Assembly: GCA_964036295.1 (NCBI GenBank)
Contig: OZ038464.1
Coordinates: 19,233,443 to 19,297,442, forward strand
DNA: 64,000 nucleotides
Reading direction: 5' to 3'
DNA from: Plumapathes pennacea
Taxonomy: Eukaryota; Cnidaria; Anthozoa; Antipatharia; Myriopathidae
Below the pieces are notes generated by a model that saw only the letters and a program-made list of their open reading frames with translations, was not told where the DNA came from and made no database searches. Shown here one piece after another: positions 53,601-64,000 of this stretch (position 1 is its first letter; each line of letters begins with the position of its first letter). A program made the position numbers and the translations under genes.

Positions 53601-54989
53601 CTGCCATGTTGAAGATTGCAGAGATGGATTATTCAGGTATGCAAACCTATGCAAGTGGCTTGGTGAGAAGTGATATTTCAGCCCAGTAGTTTATGAAGCT
53701 ATCAATATTTCCAAGTTATCCCTGCTGTACAGTGCGATATGGTTATTTTGGACAAGAGACTAGTAAAGGAGAAAACTGGGCTGATTGCACCATTTGTTAT
53801 TTTATCTTTCATCCCCAGGTGCAAACAGCATTTTCTTGAGGCTGTTCTTTGACAAGAAATATGCTCTCCCATTCAGAGTCATAGATGCTGTTGTTTATCA
53901 TTTTCTCAGGTTAGTGTTCAGTAGAGATGTACAATGATCAATATAATATTTTACCACAACACACTAGTTTCTCGCACTCTGATTGGTCGATTAACCGTGG
54001 TAAATAAAAGTCCAGACAACAATATGATGCTAGCTGACGCCAGCGTGTCACACTTTGCAACGAAATACAACAAAACTTTCTTGTATATTTCTAAATATTG
54101 TGGTAAAAAAAACAAATTTCCACTGGTTTGCCGTGGTGTGGACTCTTATTTACCACGATTTACGTCATCACATGGTCAAAATTTGTTGTGGACTCACTCG
54201 GCGAAGCGCCTCGTGAGTCCACAACATTTTGACCATGTGATGATGTAAATCGTGGTAAATAGGAGTCCACACCACGGCAAACCAGTGGAAATTTATTAAT
54301 TGTTTTTTTTTTAGTACTGTACACTGCTAATACAGTATGTTCAACATCTTTCTTTTGTTTCCACACAAAAAGATTTCTCTCAGACAAGCGCACTCTACCA
54401 GTTTTGTGGCATCAAAGTTTATTAACATTTGTGCAAAGGTAAGTGACTGATCTTCCATACTGTAACTTCCCTGAATTGTTTCCTTTTCTAAATTAACTAA
54501 AAGAGAAAAAGAAAATTGCACTAAAAAAAAGTTTTTTGGGTTTCATCTGACAGTGCAGGAGTTTTTCAGGTTGCATCAAATTTGCATTTTGGCAGTGAAA
54601 ATGTTGTTGAGCTACATGTTTTATAGTACCATATTCTGTTATCATCAACAGCAAGTTTATTTTATAATATAACATTGATAGGTATAAAGAAGATATATCC
54701 AGTGAACAAAAGGAAGCTTTGCTGGAACTGTGTAAGGTCCATGTACACGAGCAGGTGAGAGAAAAAGCTCACTTTTCAACCTGTATATGTATGACATGAT
54801 TGTCAAAGCTGCTGTGTTATTTTCTTTAAACAGATCACTGCTGAAATCCGCCGCGAATTAATTCATTCGAAATCAAGAGATTCTGAAACAGATATTCCTA
54901 TGGAGATGCAGTGTATCCTTTGCCTAAAGAGATCAATTCTGTCAATTCTCCTAATACTGCACTCGTTCTTTTGTTGGGTAGGTTTGTGA
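50626..54989 (+). CDS. BYSL: Bystin (Enp1 homologue, 40S ribosome biogenesis)
   Basis: Nuclear/nucleolar factor needed for 18S rRNA processing and 40S pre-subunit export. Thirteen exons: 50626-50754, 51119-51346, 51479-51611, 52061-52112, 52199-52283, 52449-52546, 52984-53062, 53260-53325, 53519-53636, 53819-53909, 54373-54438, 54682-54754, 54834-54989; all phases close, 457 residues (human bystin is 437). The basic N-terminus ([10 protein letters not shown]) and an acidic stretch ([14 protein letters not shown]) precede the conserved core: [103 protein letters not shown]. Family members end near the DIPMEMQ position; here the frame runs 24 residues further as a hydrophobic tail ([15 protein letters not shown]), possibly a missed splice site. 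Confidence 0.95.
52129..52161. repeat. (GTT)n microsatellite
   Basis: About 11 GTT units in bystin intron 4, shortly before exon 5. Confidence 0.9.
52568..52775 (+). repeat. Dispersed ~200-bp repeat, copy 4
   Basis: Begins CCTTTCACTCCTGAGAGTGA and contains CTTGCTCAGATGGAAGTTGA and GGTTGAGAGAAG. It lies in bystin intron 6. Confidence 0.7.
54104..54296. mobile_element. Near-perfect palindrome in bystin intron 10
   Basis: AACAAATTTCCACTGGTTTG, GTGTGGACTC, TTACCACGATTTACGTCATC and GTCAAAATTTGTTGTGGACTC-type arms recur inverted around a centre near 54200 (GGCGAAGCGCC). About 190 bp folds into one hairpin; probably a MITE. The left flank repeats part of the arm (GTGGTAAATAAAAGTCCA at 53997). Confidence 0.75.
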
Positions 54990-55021
54990 ACCAGGGCTCT
55001 GATCTTGGGAGTTAAAGGGTA

Positions 55022-55236
55022 TTAACCCTTTCACTCCCAAGAGTGATCAAGTTCAATTTTCTCCTTCAGTTTTGGCAGCACAAATATATCATACAGTAAA
55101 GAGAACTTGGCTTTTGATACCTTGCTCAGATGATAGCTGATTAAACTATCAATTCTCACTACATCACTCATACAATCTCCTCTTAAAAGGTTGGGAGAAT
55201 CTGCATTTTGAATTTGGGAGTTAAAGGGTATTAATG
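55022..55236 (+). repeat. Dispersed ~200-bp repeat, copy 5 (fullest)
   Basis: Begins AACCCTTTCACTCCCAAGAG and runs through GAGAACTTGGCTTTTGATAC, CTTGCTCAGATGATAGCTGA, CACTCATACAATC and TTGGGAGTTAAAGG, the best preserved copy. Confidence 0.7.
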
Positions 55237-55462
55237 AATTGCTTCCTTAACTCTGTATCAGCAACATGACTGGACAGAGCCAAAAGGGGAGACTTTGGAA
55301 TAATGAACTTGGTCCAGCTGTGATTTTGAACATAATAAGCCAGAAGTTTGCATCAAGTTTTTAAGTATAACATAAATCATTGGCAGAGGTGTAAAGAGTA
55401 GAATGCTGAGCACTGGGAACAAGAAGCTGTCATAATTATAGGTTCTCAATCTATACCCAGTT

Positions 55463-55617
55463 CTCGACATTAAGGCTTTAGGTTGGCTGCCCTTCGGACT
55501 GTAGATCGACTTCAAGCAATAGAAAGTTTCATAATTTCTGGTTGCCCGGCCCAGAATTTACCTGCCCAACCAAAAGATTTGGTTGCCCCGGGCAAGCGGG
55601 CAACCGTTAATGTCGAG
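55463..55617. mobile_element. MITE with CTCGACATTAA ends
   Basis: CTCGACATTAA at the left and TTAATGTCGAG at the right, with inner GGTTGGCTGCCC and GGGCAAGCGGGCAACC segments; 155 bp, no open frame. Confidence 0.6.
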
Positions 55618-55659
55618 CACTGTTTCCCTACTCTTCATACAGTACTAGAACCTCCAGTT

Positions 55660-55850
55660 TTACTCCCAAGAGTAATATTTACTTCATCAGATTCTTACCA
55701 GATACAGTACTGTGTATACACACAGTATATTTATACAGTCTGGAGAATTTAGCCTGTGGTAGTTTGCTAGGTGAAGCTGATTAAACTATCAGTTGTAACT
55801 ATGTGTCATACATTTCTTTCAAGGCTGAGAGAAATATCTGCATTTTGTTT
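55660..55850 (+). repeat. Dispersed ~200-bp repeat, copy 6
   Basis: Has TACTCCCAAGAGTAA, AAGCTGATTAAACTATCAGT and a diverged middle with extra ACAGTA repeats. Confidence 0.6.
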
Positions 55851-56939
55851 TTGTGGTTCTCAGTCTACTGTATGGTAGTTTCCCTGAGCAATCAGCAACT
55901 GAAACAACTGACAGAGATTTCTCAATTTATTATTATTTTATTATTTTATTATTATCTTATCTATTATTATTATTTTGTTTTATCTTAAACAAAAACTGCA
56001 TGTTGCTGAATTCCTTTTTACAGTGAATGCTGTATATGCAAATAAATATATTTCTTTCTATAAAAACTATGCTCATATGAGCTAATATTACAGTACCTAG
56101 AATTGCACAGGAAATAAGGCACATTTTTTAGGCCTTTCACAGTCTGAAATAGAAATAATGAATGTAATTTGGTGTGGGACTTTGACCAGTCTTGTTCATA
56201 GGAAAACCAACAAACATACATGTCTGACAGGTACTGTACCTACAATGGTAAAAATACCAGCTGTACACAAATGAGCATTTTAACAAGCTTTTTGTTATCT
56301 TGTTTAAGTTATTTACCTGGAAAATGCAAACAAGGGTTACTTTTTTGTTTGATTGTTTGATTGTACTGCAAAACTGACCGTTTTTCATGGTTAGCACTTC
56401 ATGTATAAATTATGCCAGCTTGAATCAGCATTTATCCCCAAGGGATTTACAACTAACATGTTTCAGTTTGACAACATCTTCAAGTCAAACAAAAACAGTT
56501 GAGGACCCATTCACACTAGCCAGGATCTGAGATCACTCTGGGCAAAATGTGAACCAAGACAGTGTAAACAGTTACGTTTTTCAGCCCTGATCTAACTGAA
56601 TTTTCATATGTGAATGTACTGAGTACTGATCCTCTCTCTAGCAATCTAAATGTGAGCAGGCCTGTACATTGATGGACTACTACACAATGTATCATCAAAT
56701 TAAAAATGAGTTGTCAGAGAATCAACAGTTCGGTTCTTCAAGCATTTTGCATTTCTGCCAAGCAGAATGGCACATTTTTCCTCTGTGATTTCCTGCGAAG
56801 ACAAAACAAATTATTGCAATATTATATAAACAAGTTGCACTGCAGTTGGCATATGGTCAATATTATTTTATCTTTGTCAGTAATGTGGTTGGTAGAATTG
56901 ATCATGTACTGGTAGTTGGTGACATGAACTAATTCTTTA

Positions 56940-59900
56940 CTAATGTAATCTTTGTTTGAACTCTACTTTTGGGCTGGGGCTATGATCTGCCACAGTCTGT
57001 AACTCTTTGTCTGAAAGTGTGGTTGTGTTGTAAGTGTGTACTGAGGGTGCAGATACATCGCTGAAATGTCTGAGTTTTTATTGAAGAACTGAGTTAGTGT
57101 AGGAACGGTTTGTATGGTAAATGAGTCTTGCCCATTTTATTTTCATTGTGGGAACTCTCTCGTGGATTATTACCATACTTACAACTTCTGCACAACACAT
57201 GAGAGGACAATGATGACAATAATGGCCACTCCAAGTGCAGCACCAAGTCCTATGGCCAGGTATTTACAGAAGTCTGCACAAACGGAAATGGTAAGTCAGG
57301 GTGGGTGCTCAAAAGTGTATGATCTGAACTACAGTTGCTCTCTCTGGCTCTTGCTAAAACCCTAGTTATAAGAAATATAAAATGTCTCTTTTTCCACAAG
57401 TTTAGACAGAACATTTCACAGATTCATGCAACCATTTAAGGTGGCTCCATAGGGTATTTCCCTGCACTTGCTTGTATTTAGTTTATGACACAAAAACCGT
57501 CATATTTTCATTTCATTATATTCTTTCTTGATCAAATTTGCAGGGTAGATGTTTCGAAAGGTCTGTTGCTTATACGTCTTACTTTTGTCACTCTACTGTG
57601 GTTACTATGGAAACAATACGTCCTTGAAATAAAGGTCTTCCACCCCATTTTCAAACTTTCTGCTCTATTTTCTGGAGTTTTCTTCAGTGAATTTTTCTGA
57701 AACTTTCAGTATGTTTAGAAATCTGTATAAGGTAAACATAACTGTAAAAAAAAGTTGGGGTTAGAGGAGCAGATTTCGAGCTAATTGGCAATTTATGTTT
57801 TTTGCAAATAAAAAAAATTTTGCTCCATAAATTTCCATTAAAATCAAATATTAAAAAACTGGATATAATCTTTGTTTGCCTGCAAAATTTAAGACAGATT
57901 CACCGAAGGAAACTCGAGATAAATGCAGAGAAAAACTTGATATTTTACGTGCGTATTGCGCCATCAAATGCAAAATAATGACTCGACAAGATCGACAAGT
58001 GCGCATGCGTTAGCCGTAATTGTAAACACGAGGAGAAAGCGGCGATCGCACGCCAGCAAGTTTTCTTGGTGCGAAGCTAAAAAGAAACACCATGCAATTC
58101 CTGAATTTCCGTCTTGAGAAGCTCGTACTGGATATGTCAGCCACAAATTATCCTGTGTGAACTACTGCTGGCGAAGTCTCGAACAATTTGAGGGTGATAG
58201 CTGTTCAAGAACTCAATCTTTTCAATCACAAACCGTGAAGACCGCTCGAAAGTCGTCAGTTCAAGCCGTCGTATGCTACTCCACTAGCTCCCAACAAGTT
58301 TGTTGGCAGTTGTGTCCCATCAAGTTCATTCATACTTATTCAATACAGTTCGTGAATATTTAGTTTTGCGACTGCTCACCTGAGATAATATGCCACAGAC
58401 TGACACGGGATCAAACTCTGCAGGTTAGTAGGATTTGCAAAGCTTCATAACAGCGCCAATAATTTCTGTCTAAGTTTGCTTACTTCCAAGAATTGCTGTC
58501 AGTGTTGTGACTAGGCCGAATGTACTGGTTTGTCCATTGCAACTGATGATTGCCGAAATGGCCGTTCGAGCCGCGTTTGTCACGGCTGTTCATTTCAAAG
58601 TCAAACAGAATAAAATCTGAATTGTAGAACTTGTTTATCGTGTGTTGCTTGTTCAGAAATTGGCCTGACAGGATGTGCAGAAACAATACTTTCAAACTAA
58701 TTCAATAGAGTTATATACATTCGAAAGTACAGTGATAAAGATCGGCGATCAAGTAAAGCCGGCGTGTGCTTAGTTTGATTGAAAAAGGCTTGCAAGTTTG
58801 CAGTTTCTTCGTGACACGAAGAACTGTGCACGCATCGTAACTGTTTTTATTCCGAGTTTTTAGAATTTCCTGTTAAATTCAGATTTCCTCCAAAGAATTA
58901 CAAAAGTCGGGTTATATCATTGTGATTTTGGTGCCCACGCGAAATTGCATCTGAAAACCCTATGGAGCCACCTTAAATTCAGCTCATTATGATTGGCTAA
59001 GCCAACTGTTTGATCACAAAGAGAGGTTTGTGCATGTACTAATCACACATTTTTAACTTGTGAATGCGAAAGCAATGAAAGTTATAGAAGTTGGAGGGAA
59101 ATTTCACTTGGCCGATTGGTTGATTCTGTTGTTACAATGGATTGTAAACTTCTGGTCTTTGTTAATTTCACTGACCAGTGCACAAGGGTTCCACAGGTGA
59201 CCACATGGAAAATAAAATGGCTGCTTTTGTGACTAATACTCAACCACCGAAACGGAGCTGAGGACATTGAGAATCAAAAAGCAATTAACTGGAGTCCTTT
59301 GATTCTCAAGGCACATGCTCTCAAAAATTAAAACAGGACTGTGGACTTCACCTGGATTTTACAATTCGATCGATCAAAAGCTTTTTAACACCATGGAGCT
59401 GAAGCGTTGGCTAAAATCACAGTATTTGTATGGCTTCAATGCTTTTATTTCCCAATGCTATATACAGAGCGAACTGAAAATCAAAGGAAAAAAAAAAAAA
59501 CAGACATTGCTTTCACTGAAAATTGAACCATGACCTCCAACCCCAAAATCGTACCACTGCCTCAATCTGCCAGCAGTTGAAGATGGGTGGCAAGAAAATG
59601 TTTATGAACCCACATAGATATCAACAAAATGGAATGATTCATAGCTTGTTTGCGCACAGTTTCCTGTATGTACAATACCTGTAATCCCTGCAGTGGCTGC
59701 TCGTCCCTCTGAATTAATCATGTCAGGAATTGATGTTGGTGTGTAAGCTCGTGTTGGAATTATTGTCTGGTTGCATTTAGGATCTGAAACACCAAGGTAA
59801 ACAATATGAAATCTTGACCTTCCTTAGGAGTCTAAGGATTTTCCCTTTGATGAATCTTTTTGGACATACCCTACAGATATCAGAGGCAACTCCTCCTTTG

Positions 59901-62410
59901 GATACATATGGAAAGATAGTACGTGTACTTAGGAGAATTAGTTTCTGACTGCATCAGCATGGAGGTCGATTGAAAGACATGATGAATCAACTAAGGGTCG
60001 ATGTGTGAAAACTGGATGCTGTTGAGTAGCTTGAGCTAATGTTTCAAACATTATTTTAGGTCTAGCCCTTTGGCAGGTTCATCCTTGCTCTGACAAAGGA
60101 CTAATGCTTAAAACATTAGTTCAACCTTCTTAACAGCATCCAGTTTTCACGCATTCAACCATTCAACAAATTTTGTCCATTCCTCATAATTATGTCTTTC
60201 AATGTACATGTTTAAATTCTTGATGTCCTTCCTTTTTTGACCCAGAGATGGCCAGTAATGGTTTTAATAGGTCTGGGGGAACCTCGCATAAAAAAAAGTA
60301 TAATTGGCACTCCCCTCCTTTGCAGGCTAGGTGATATATCATTGTCATATATTTACCATTTTCATTGACACAAATATAGAACTGAATCCTCATGGATATG
60401 CCATTTTCGGTGTCGTTGCAGTGTCCTCCAGAAGTACTGTTGAGGGAGGATTTTGAGCCATCAGAAGTCGCTGTGGTTTGGAAAAAGTACAACATTAGCA
60501 AAAATTTGAAGTAACAGTTGGACATTAGTTGACAATTTACCATGCTGTCTTATGCCAACTAATATTAATATTAGAAAGTAATATTTTTACGTACCAATAA
60601 AATAGTATTTCTTTCCTGGTTCAAATACCAGATCATCAGTGGGACTGAATTCTCTGAATACCTGTAGAAGTTTCCTCAAAGTCAGAGGGGCATCACATTG
60701 AAAAATCCTCTTACTGGCATTATTTGTATTTGAAATGTTGCAGCTCAGGAAAGAATCTTCATCCACAACCCATATGTTCTCATACATCTCCACACTTGAT
60801 ATGCTGTCTTCTTCCCTAGTCTGTATGATGTAAGGATTGGGGCACACAAAATAGACCTGTGAGTTCGGTTCCACAGCCTTTTGAACAAATGCTTTGCCAT
60901 CTTTGATCTCTTTGGGTGTAAATTTAAACCTGAAAAAGGATTAAATAAACCTTCAGTGTAAACATATAGGGCAGCACTGCAGAAATACTGCAGTCCTGTC
61001 AGGTTGGTAGATTTTTCCAACAGATCACTGCATGTAATAAGTAAGAAATAACAAACGTGAAGCTAAAATATCTAAATCAATTTGGTAGATCAAAAAAAGA
61101 TAAGACTACAAATATTCATAAGAATGATGAATAAATTTCTGTTGCTTAATAGTGATTTAGCAATAATGTATACTTTCATACTATTTCTAAATACACTGAA
61201 GGAACTAGATTCTTGGGTATTGCCTGCTATTAATTCACATAACTTCATAAGGTCTTGGTTCCCTACACCTTCAGTCTTGCTATGCTTCATTTTGTGGTTT
61301 AATATTGGTGTTGAATTTGGCGAGTTGTTTGACATTATATTATTTTATTATACAGACACGAGTGTTTTACGGAAAATATACCGTGCGTAAAATCCATACA
61401 AAACTACATCCGGGACCTGAGTGGCGTATTTTCCATATCCTCATTAGTGAGGATATCGTTGGCATCATTTCCCGCTTTTGCACGGTTGTTTGTGCAATTT
61501 CTCGTAAAACACTCATGTCTAATATAATAAAAAGAAAATTACACGGCTTGAAAATATGGATTTTATTTTCTCGTGGTAAAAACAATATTTTACTCACTCG
61601 CGAAGCGCTCGTTCATAAAATATTGTTTTTACCTTTCATATCTTCACGCTGCCGTGTAATATCCTCTATTTATTATATAGACACGAGTGTTTTACTGGAA
61701 AATATACCGTGCGTAAATTTCATATGAAACTACATCCGGGACCCGAGTGGCGTATTTTCCATATCCTCACTGGTGAGGATATCGTTGGCATCATTTCCCA
61801 CTTTTGCATGGTTGTTTGTGCAATTTCTCGTAAAACACTCGTGTCTAATATAATAAAAAGAAAATTACACAGCGGCTTGAAGATATGAATTTTATTTTCT
61901 CGTGGTAAAAACAATATTTTACTCACTCGCAAAGCGCTCGTTCGTAAAATATTGTTTTTCCACTCGAAAATAAAATTCATATCTTCGCGCCGCCGTGTAA
62001 TATCCTCTATATATCCCCCCCCCCCCCCGATCAAGGGCTAGCCTTATACAGTATCATGTTCACTGCACGTTGGCCACCACAAAATCAATTGAAAAGCTTT
62101 TGTAATAATAAATTTACAAAACGTTGAATTTTTCAATAAAACTGTCTTGTCGCATAAAACTCTGTAATCCATCTCATACTTTCCCCAAGACGGTTTATTA
62201 AAGCTCATGCATTTCGGTTTCTCTGATCAAATATACGTATTAAGTACAGTATTGAATGGGCTAGCATTTTCATGATACAAATATTAGTGAAGCAGAAAAA
62301 TATACTCACAGGGGATTCCGTGGGTTCCAGTGAATAGACTTGTAAAAAAGAGAAGAAGCAAATTGAGCCGACCAAACTGCTAAACATCCAACCAGAAGCA
62401 CAAAATTCAT
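56940..62410 (-). CDS. EFN: Ephrin F, transmembrane type, divergent paralogue
   Basis: Six exons on the - strand, in gene order: 62410-62310, 60929-60595, 60470-60357, 59783-59679, 57273-57183, 57060-56940; phases 2, 1, 1, 1, 2 as in ephrin E, giving 288 residues. Signal peptide (MNFVLLVGCLAVWSAQFASS), then the ephrin domain: IHWNPRNPL, VYFVCPNP, MYENIWVVDEDSFLSC, RIFQCDAPL, LLQVFREFSP, LVFEPGKKYYFIG and TSGGHCND, so the four ephrin cysteines are present. Short stalk of about 35 residues (one exon), one transmembrane helix (residues about 223-246, LGVAIIVIIVLSC) and a 40-residue cytoplasmic tail with a single tyrosine. Sequence differs strongly from A-E although intron positions are shared. 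The last exon is the least certain. Confidence 0.88.
57440..58972. mobile_element. piggyBac-like non-autonomous element, 1,533 bp
   Basis: TTAA (57436-57439) and TTAA (58973-58976) flank inverted ends GGTGGCTCCATAGGGT and ACCCTATGGAGCCACC. TTAA duplication is the mark of piggyBac insertion. The interior contains no transposase that I can recognise. It sits in ephrin F intron 4, just downstream of the stalk exon in gene order. Confidence 0.75.
60007..60155. mobile_element. Inverted-repeat MITE in ephrin F intron 3
   Basis: GTGAAAACTGGATGCTGTTGA at the left is repeated inverted at 60133-60152 (AACAGCATCCAGTTTTCAC). Inner ATGTTTCAAACATTA/CTTAAAACATTAG and TTTGGCAGG/GACAAAGGAC segments give a hairpin. 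A diverged relative may lie at 47150-47225. Confidence 0.6.
61345..62015. mobile_element. Two tandem palindromic MITEs (TACACGGC family)
   Basis: Two head-to-tail copies of about 335 bp (61345-61680 and 61681-62015). Each has GACACGAGTGTTTTAC, CATCCGGGACC.GAGTGGCG, AAAATTACACGGC and a palindromic GGTAAAAACAATATTTTAC/GTAAAATATTGTTTTTCC core. They lie in ephrin F intron 1. A C-run follows at 62016-62029. Confidence 0.7.
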
Positions 62411-62860
62411 GGCTGTTTCAGCTCACTTCATCCTTCTAACGGCTATAAATTCGTGTACGAAGTTAAAGAGACTACATCGATCGGTGGCGGCTCTAAAATT
62501 CGCGTACAAAGAACAATACATTTACAAGTAAAACATGCAAGTGAAGATTCCCGACAGAGCTGACAAACGCACTGTGCATGCGCGGCCGCGCATCCAAACT
62601 CTTCCGCTGTCTTACGGCGCATGCTCGACGAAAACGAAAGACGGTTGTCCACAAATCGTACCAACGGGAAGGACAGCCGCGCAAGACTGAAAACGAGTTT
62701 AGACCCGATCGCCTCACGACCGAGAATCGGACGATGTCGGTAAATCCAAGATGGCTGTCTTCTGTGTATTTCATCGAACGATGAAATGAACAAGCCTTAT
62801 CGAGTTAAGTGAAATAACATCGCTTCCTTTCATCATAGTTTAGACGATTATAATAATATT
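62411..62860. promoter_or_regulatory. Putative ephrin F promoter region
   Basis: Directly upstream of the ephrin F ATG and GC-richer than its surroundings. It holds CCAAGATGGC (62747-62756, + strand), a YY1-like motif, and GTACCAACGGGAAGGACA at 62660, a sequence that recurs in the fold-back DNA at 62910-63130. No TATA box was recognised. Confidence 0.35.
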
Positions 62861-62871
62861 GAACCTCGTGG

Positions 62872-64000
62872 CGAACTAAACTGTAGAAAATGTGACGTGT
62901 CCTTCCCGCTGGTACAGTGTAATCGTGTCGTACCAACGGGAAGGACAGAGTGAAATAACTCGACTATTTTAGTCGAGGATCATTTTAAGTGAAGAGTAAG
63001 TGTATCTTCAATAAAATCAAGTGGCATCTCTTCCTTTGGTGGTGATTTAGACAACTGAGGCGAACTAAACTGTGGAAAATGTGATGTGTCCTTCCCGCTG
63101 GTACGATGGAGTTCGATCGTACCAGCGGGAAATAACCAGACTATCTTTAACCGTATCTTCAGTCGAGGATATACAGAGTAAAATGTACCATCGGAAACTC
63201 AAGTGGAATTGCTTGACTGAATTATATTTGACACAAAATGAGCCTCACAGTGAAGCAGAGTATACACACTTTACTACATTTCGCAAACATTCGGCAGGGT
63301 CTGAGTTTTCCAGATCTGGAAAACTCAGACCCCCCAAAATACGCGAAACGATTCGACCATTCCTTCTCGTAATTACTTTAATCGGACGCTGCTCGAGCGA
63401 GACATCAAACAATGCGGTATTTTTAGCCATTTCGCAAACATTCGACTAAAGTTATAACTTTCCAGACAGGTCACGTGGCAGAAATGACAGGTCACACATC
63501 CACGTCCAGTTCCATTGTCACAAGTTGATTACAAATGATGTAAAACGAGATCCGACAAACTTGTTTCATAATGGAGCCGTGAAACAGGCGATGTATGTAT
63601 TTTAGGGGTTAAAGCAATTACGAGAAGGAACGATCAAATCGTTTCGCGTAATTTTTTTTGGGGGGGAGGGGGGTCTGAGTTTTCCAGATCTGCCGAATGT
63701 TTGCGAAATGGCTAAAAATACCGCATTGTTTGGTGTCTCGCTCGAGCAGCTTCCGTTTAAAGTAATTACGAGAAGGAATGGTCGAATCATTTAGCGTATT
63801 TTGGGGGTCTGAGTTTTCCAGGTCTGAGGTCTGAGGTCTGAGTTTTCTAGACACCCTAAAGTGTGGTGTCCTTTCCGCTGGTACGCTGTCTTCGGATTGT
63901 CGTAGGCTCATTTTGTGTCAAATATAATTCAGTCAAGCAATTCTACTTAAGTTTCCGATGGTACATTTTACTCTGTATATCCTCGACTGAAGATACGGTT
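62872..64000. mobile_element. Large fold-back element running off the window
   Basis: 63149-63245 (ATCTTCAGTCGAGGATATAC...) is repeated inverted at 63904-64000 with few mismatches. Inner arms 63343-63443 and 63693-63800 also pair (CGACCATTCCTTCTCGTAAT, AAATACCGCATTGTTTG), around a loop of about 250 bp. Left of this, GAACTAAACTGT.GAAAATGTG with CCTTCCCGCTGGTAC occurs twice (62872-62915, 63061-63105) and partly near 63860-63885. No transposase visible; the right end is outside the window. Confidence 0.7.

Larger units (their letters stand above)
54990..56939. other. Convergent intergenic region, bystin to ephrin F
   Basis: No gene recognised. It contains dispersed-repeat copies at 55022-55236 and 55660-55850, a MITE at 55463-55617, AT-rich low-complexity DNA at 55921-55985, and an AATAAA at 56041. 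The 3' ends of both genes must lie here, but neither cleavage site can be fixed. Confidence 0.45.

Noticed and set aside
62443-62793. Open frames upstream of ephrin F
   Set aside because: Both strands are open by chance in a GC-richer promoter-like stretch; no domain or start context supports a gene.

Overview
The window looks like nuclear DNA of a cnidarian, most likely a stony coral or another anthozoan. Genes are split into many short exons with GT/AG introns, non-coding DNA is dense with short inverted-repeat transposons and microsatellites, and the proteins are animal-specific (ephrins, collagen prolyl 3-hydroxylase). The taxon is inferred from overall character, not from a database match.

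Layout. 1-950 holds only relic open frames. 950-18870 (unit 1) and 19691-33560 (unit 2) are two nearly identical copies of one tandem duplication. Each carries two four-exon ephrin genes in the + direction: A (8239-10883) and B (15021-18669) in unit 1, C (22992-25630) and D (29708-33355) in unit 2. Unit 2 lacks 3,965 bp that unit 1 has (1571-5535). A fifth + strand ephrin, E (34649-39262), follows as a six-exon gene. A prolyl 3-hydroxylase (leprecan) gene of 11 exons (41155-49581) and a bystin gene of 13 exons (50626-54989) come next, both +. A sixth ephrin, F (56940-62410), lies on the - strand, convergent with bystin. The final 1.1 kb is a large fold-back repeat running off the window.

The ephrins split into two membrane types. 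E and F have a transmembrane exon and a short cytoplasmic exon (ephrin-B-like). A-D stop inside exon 4 after a short hydrophobic tail that looks like a GPI-attachment signal (ephrin-A-like). The tandem copies therefore seem to have changed how they are anchored. Stalk length also varies: about 50-80 residues in A-D, about 35 in F and about 280 in E. Single-base differences show mosaic ancestry (A resembles D and B resembles C in one intron), as expected from gene conversion or unequal exchange.

Mobile DNA is the other theme. The window holds a Mutator/fold-back-like element with a 10-bp target duplication inside a Helitron-type relic, a piggyBac-like TTAA element, a hAT-like element with an 8-bp duplication, a tRNA-derived SINE, and several palindromic MITEs in introns, some next to splice acceptors. 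All gene models were spliced by eye; the reading phase closes at every junction, but none was checked against transcripts or homology searches.
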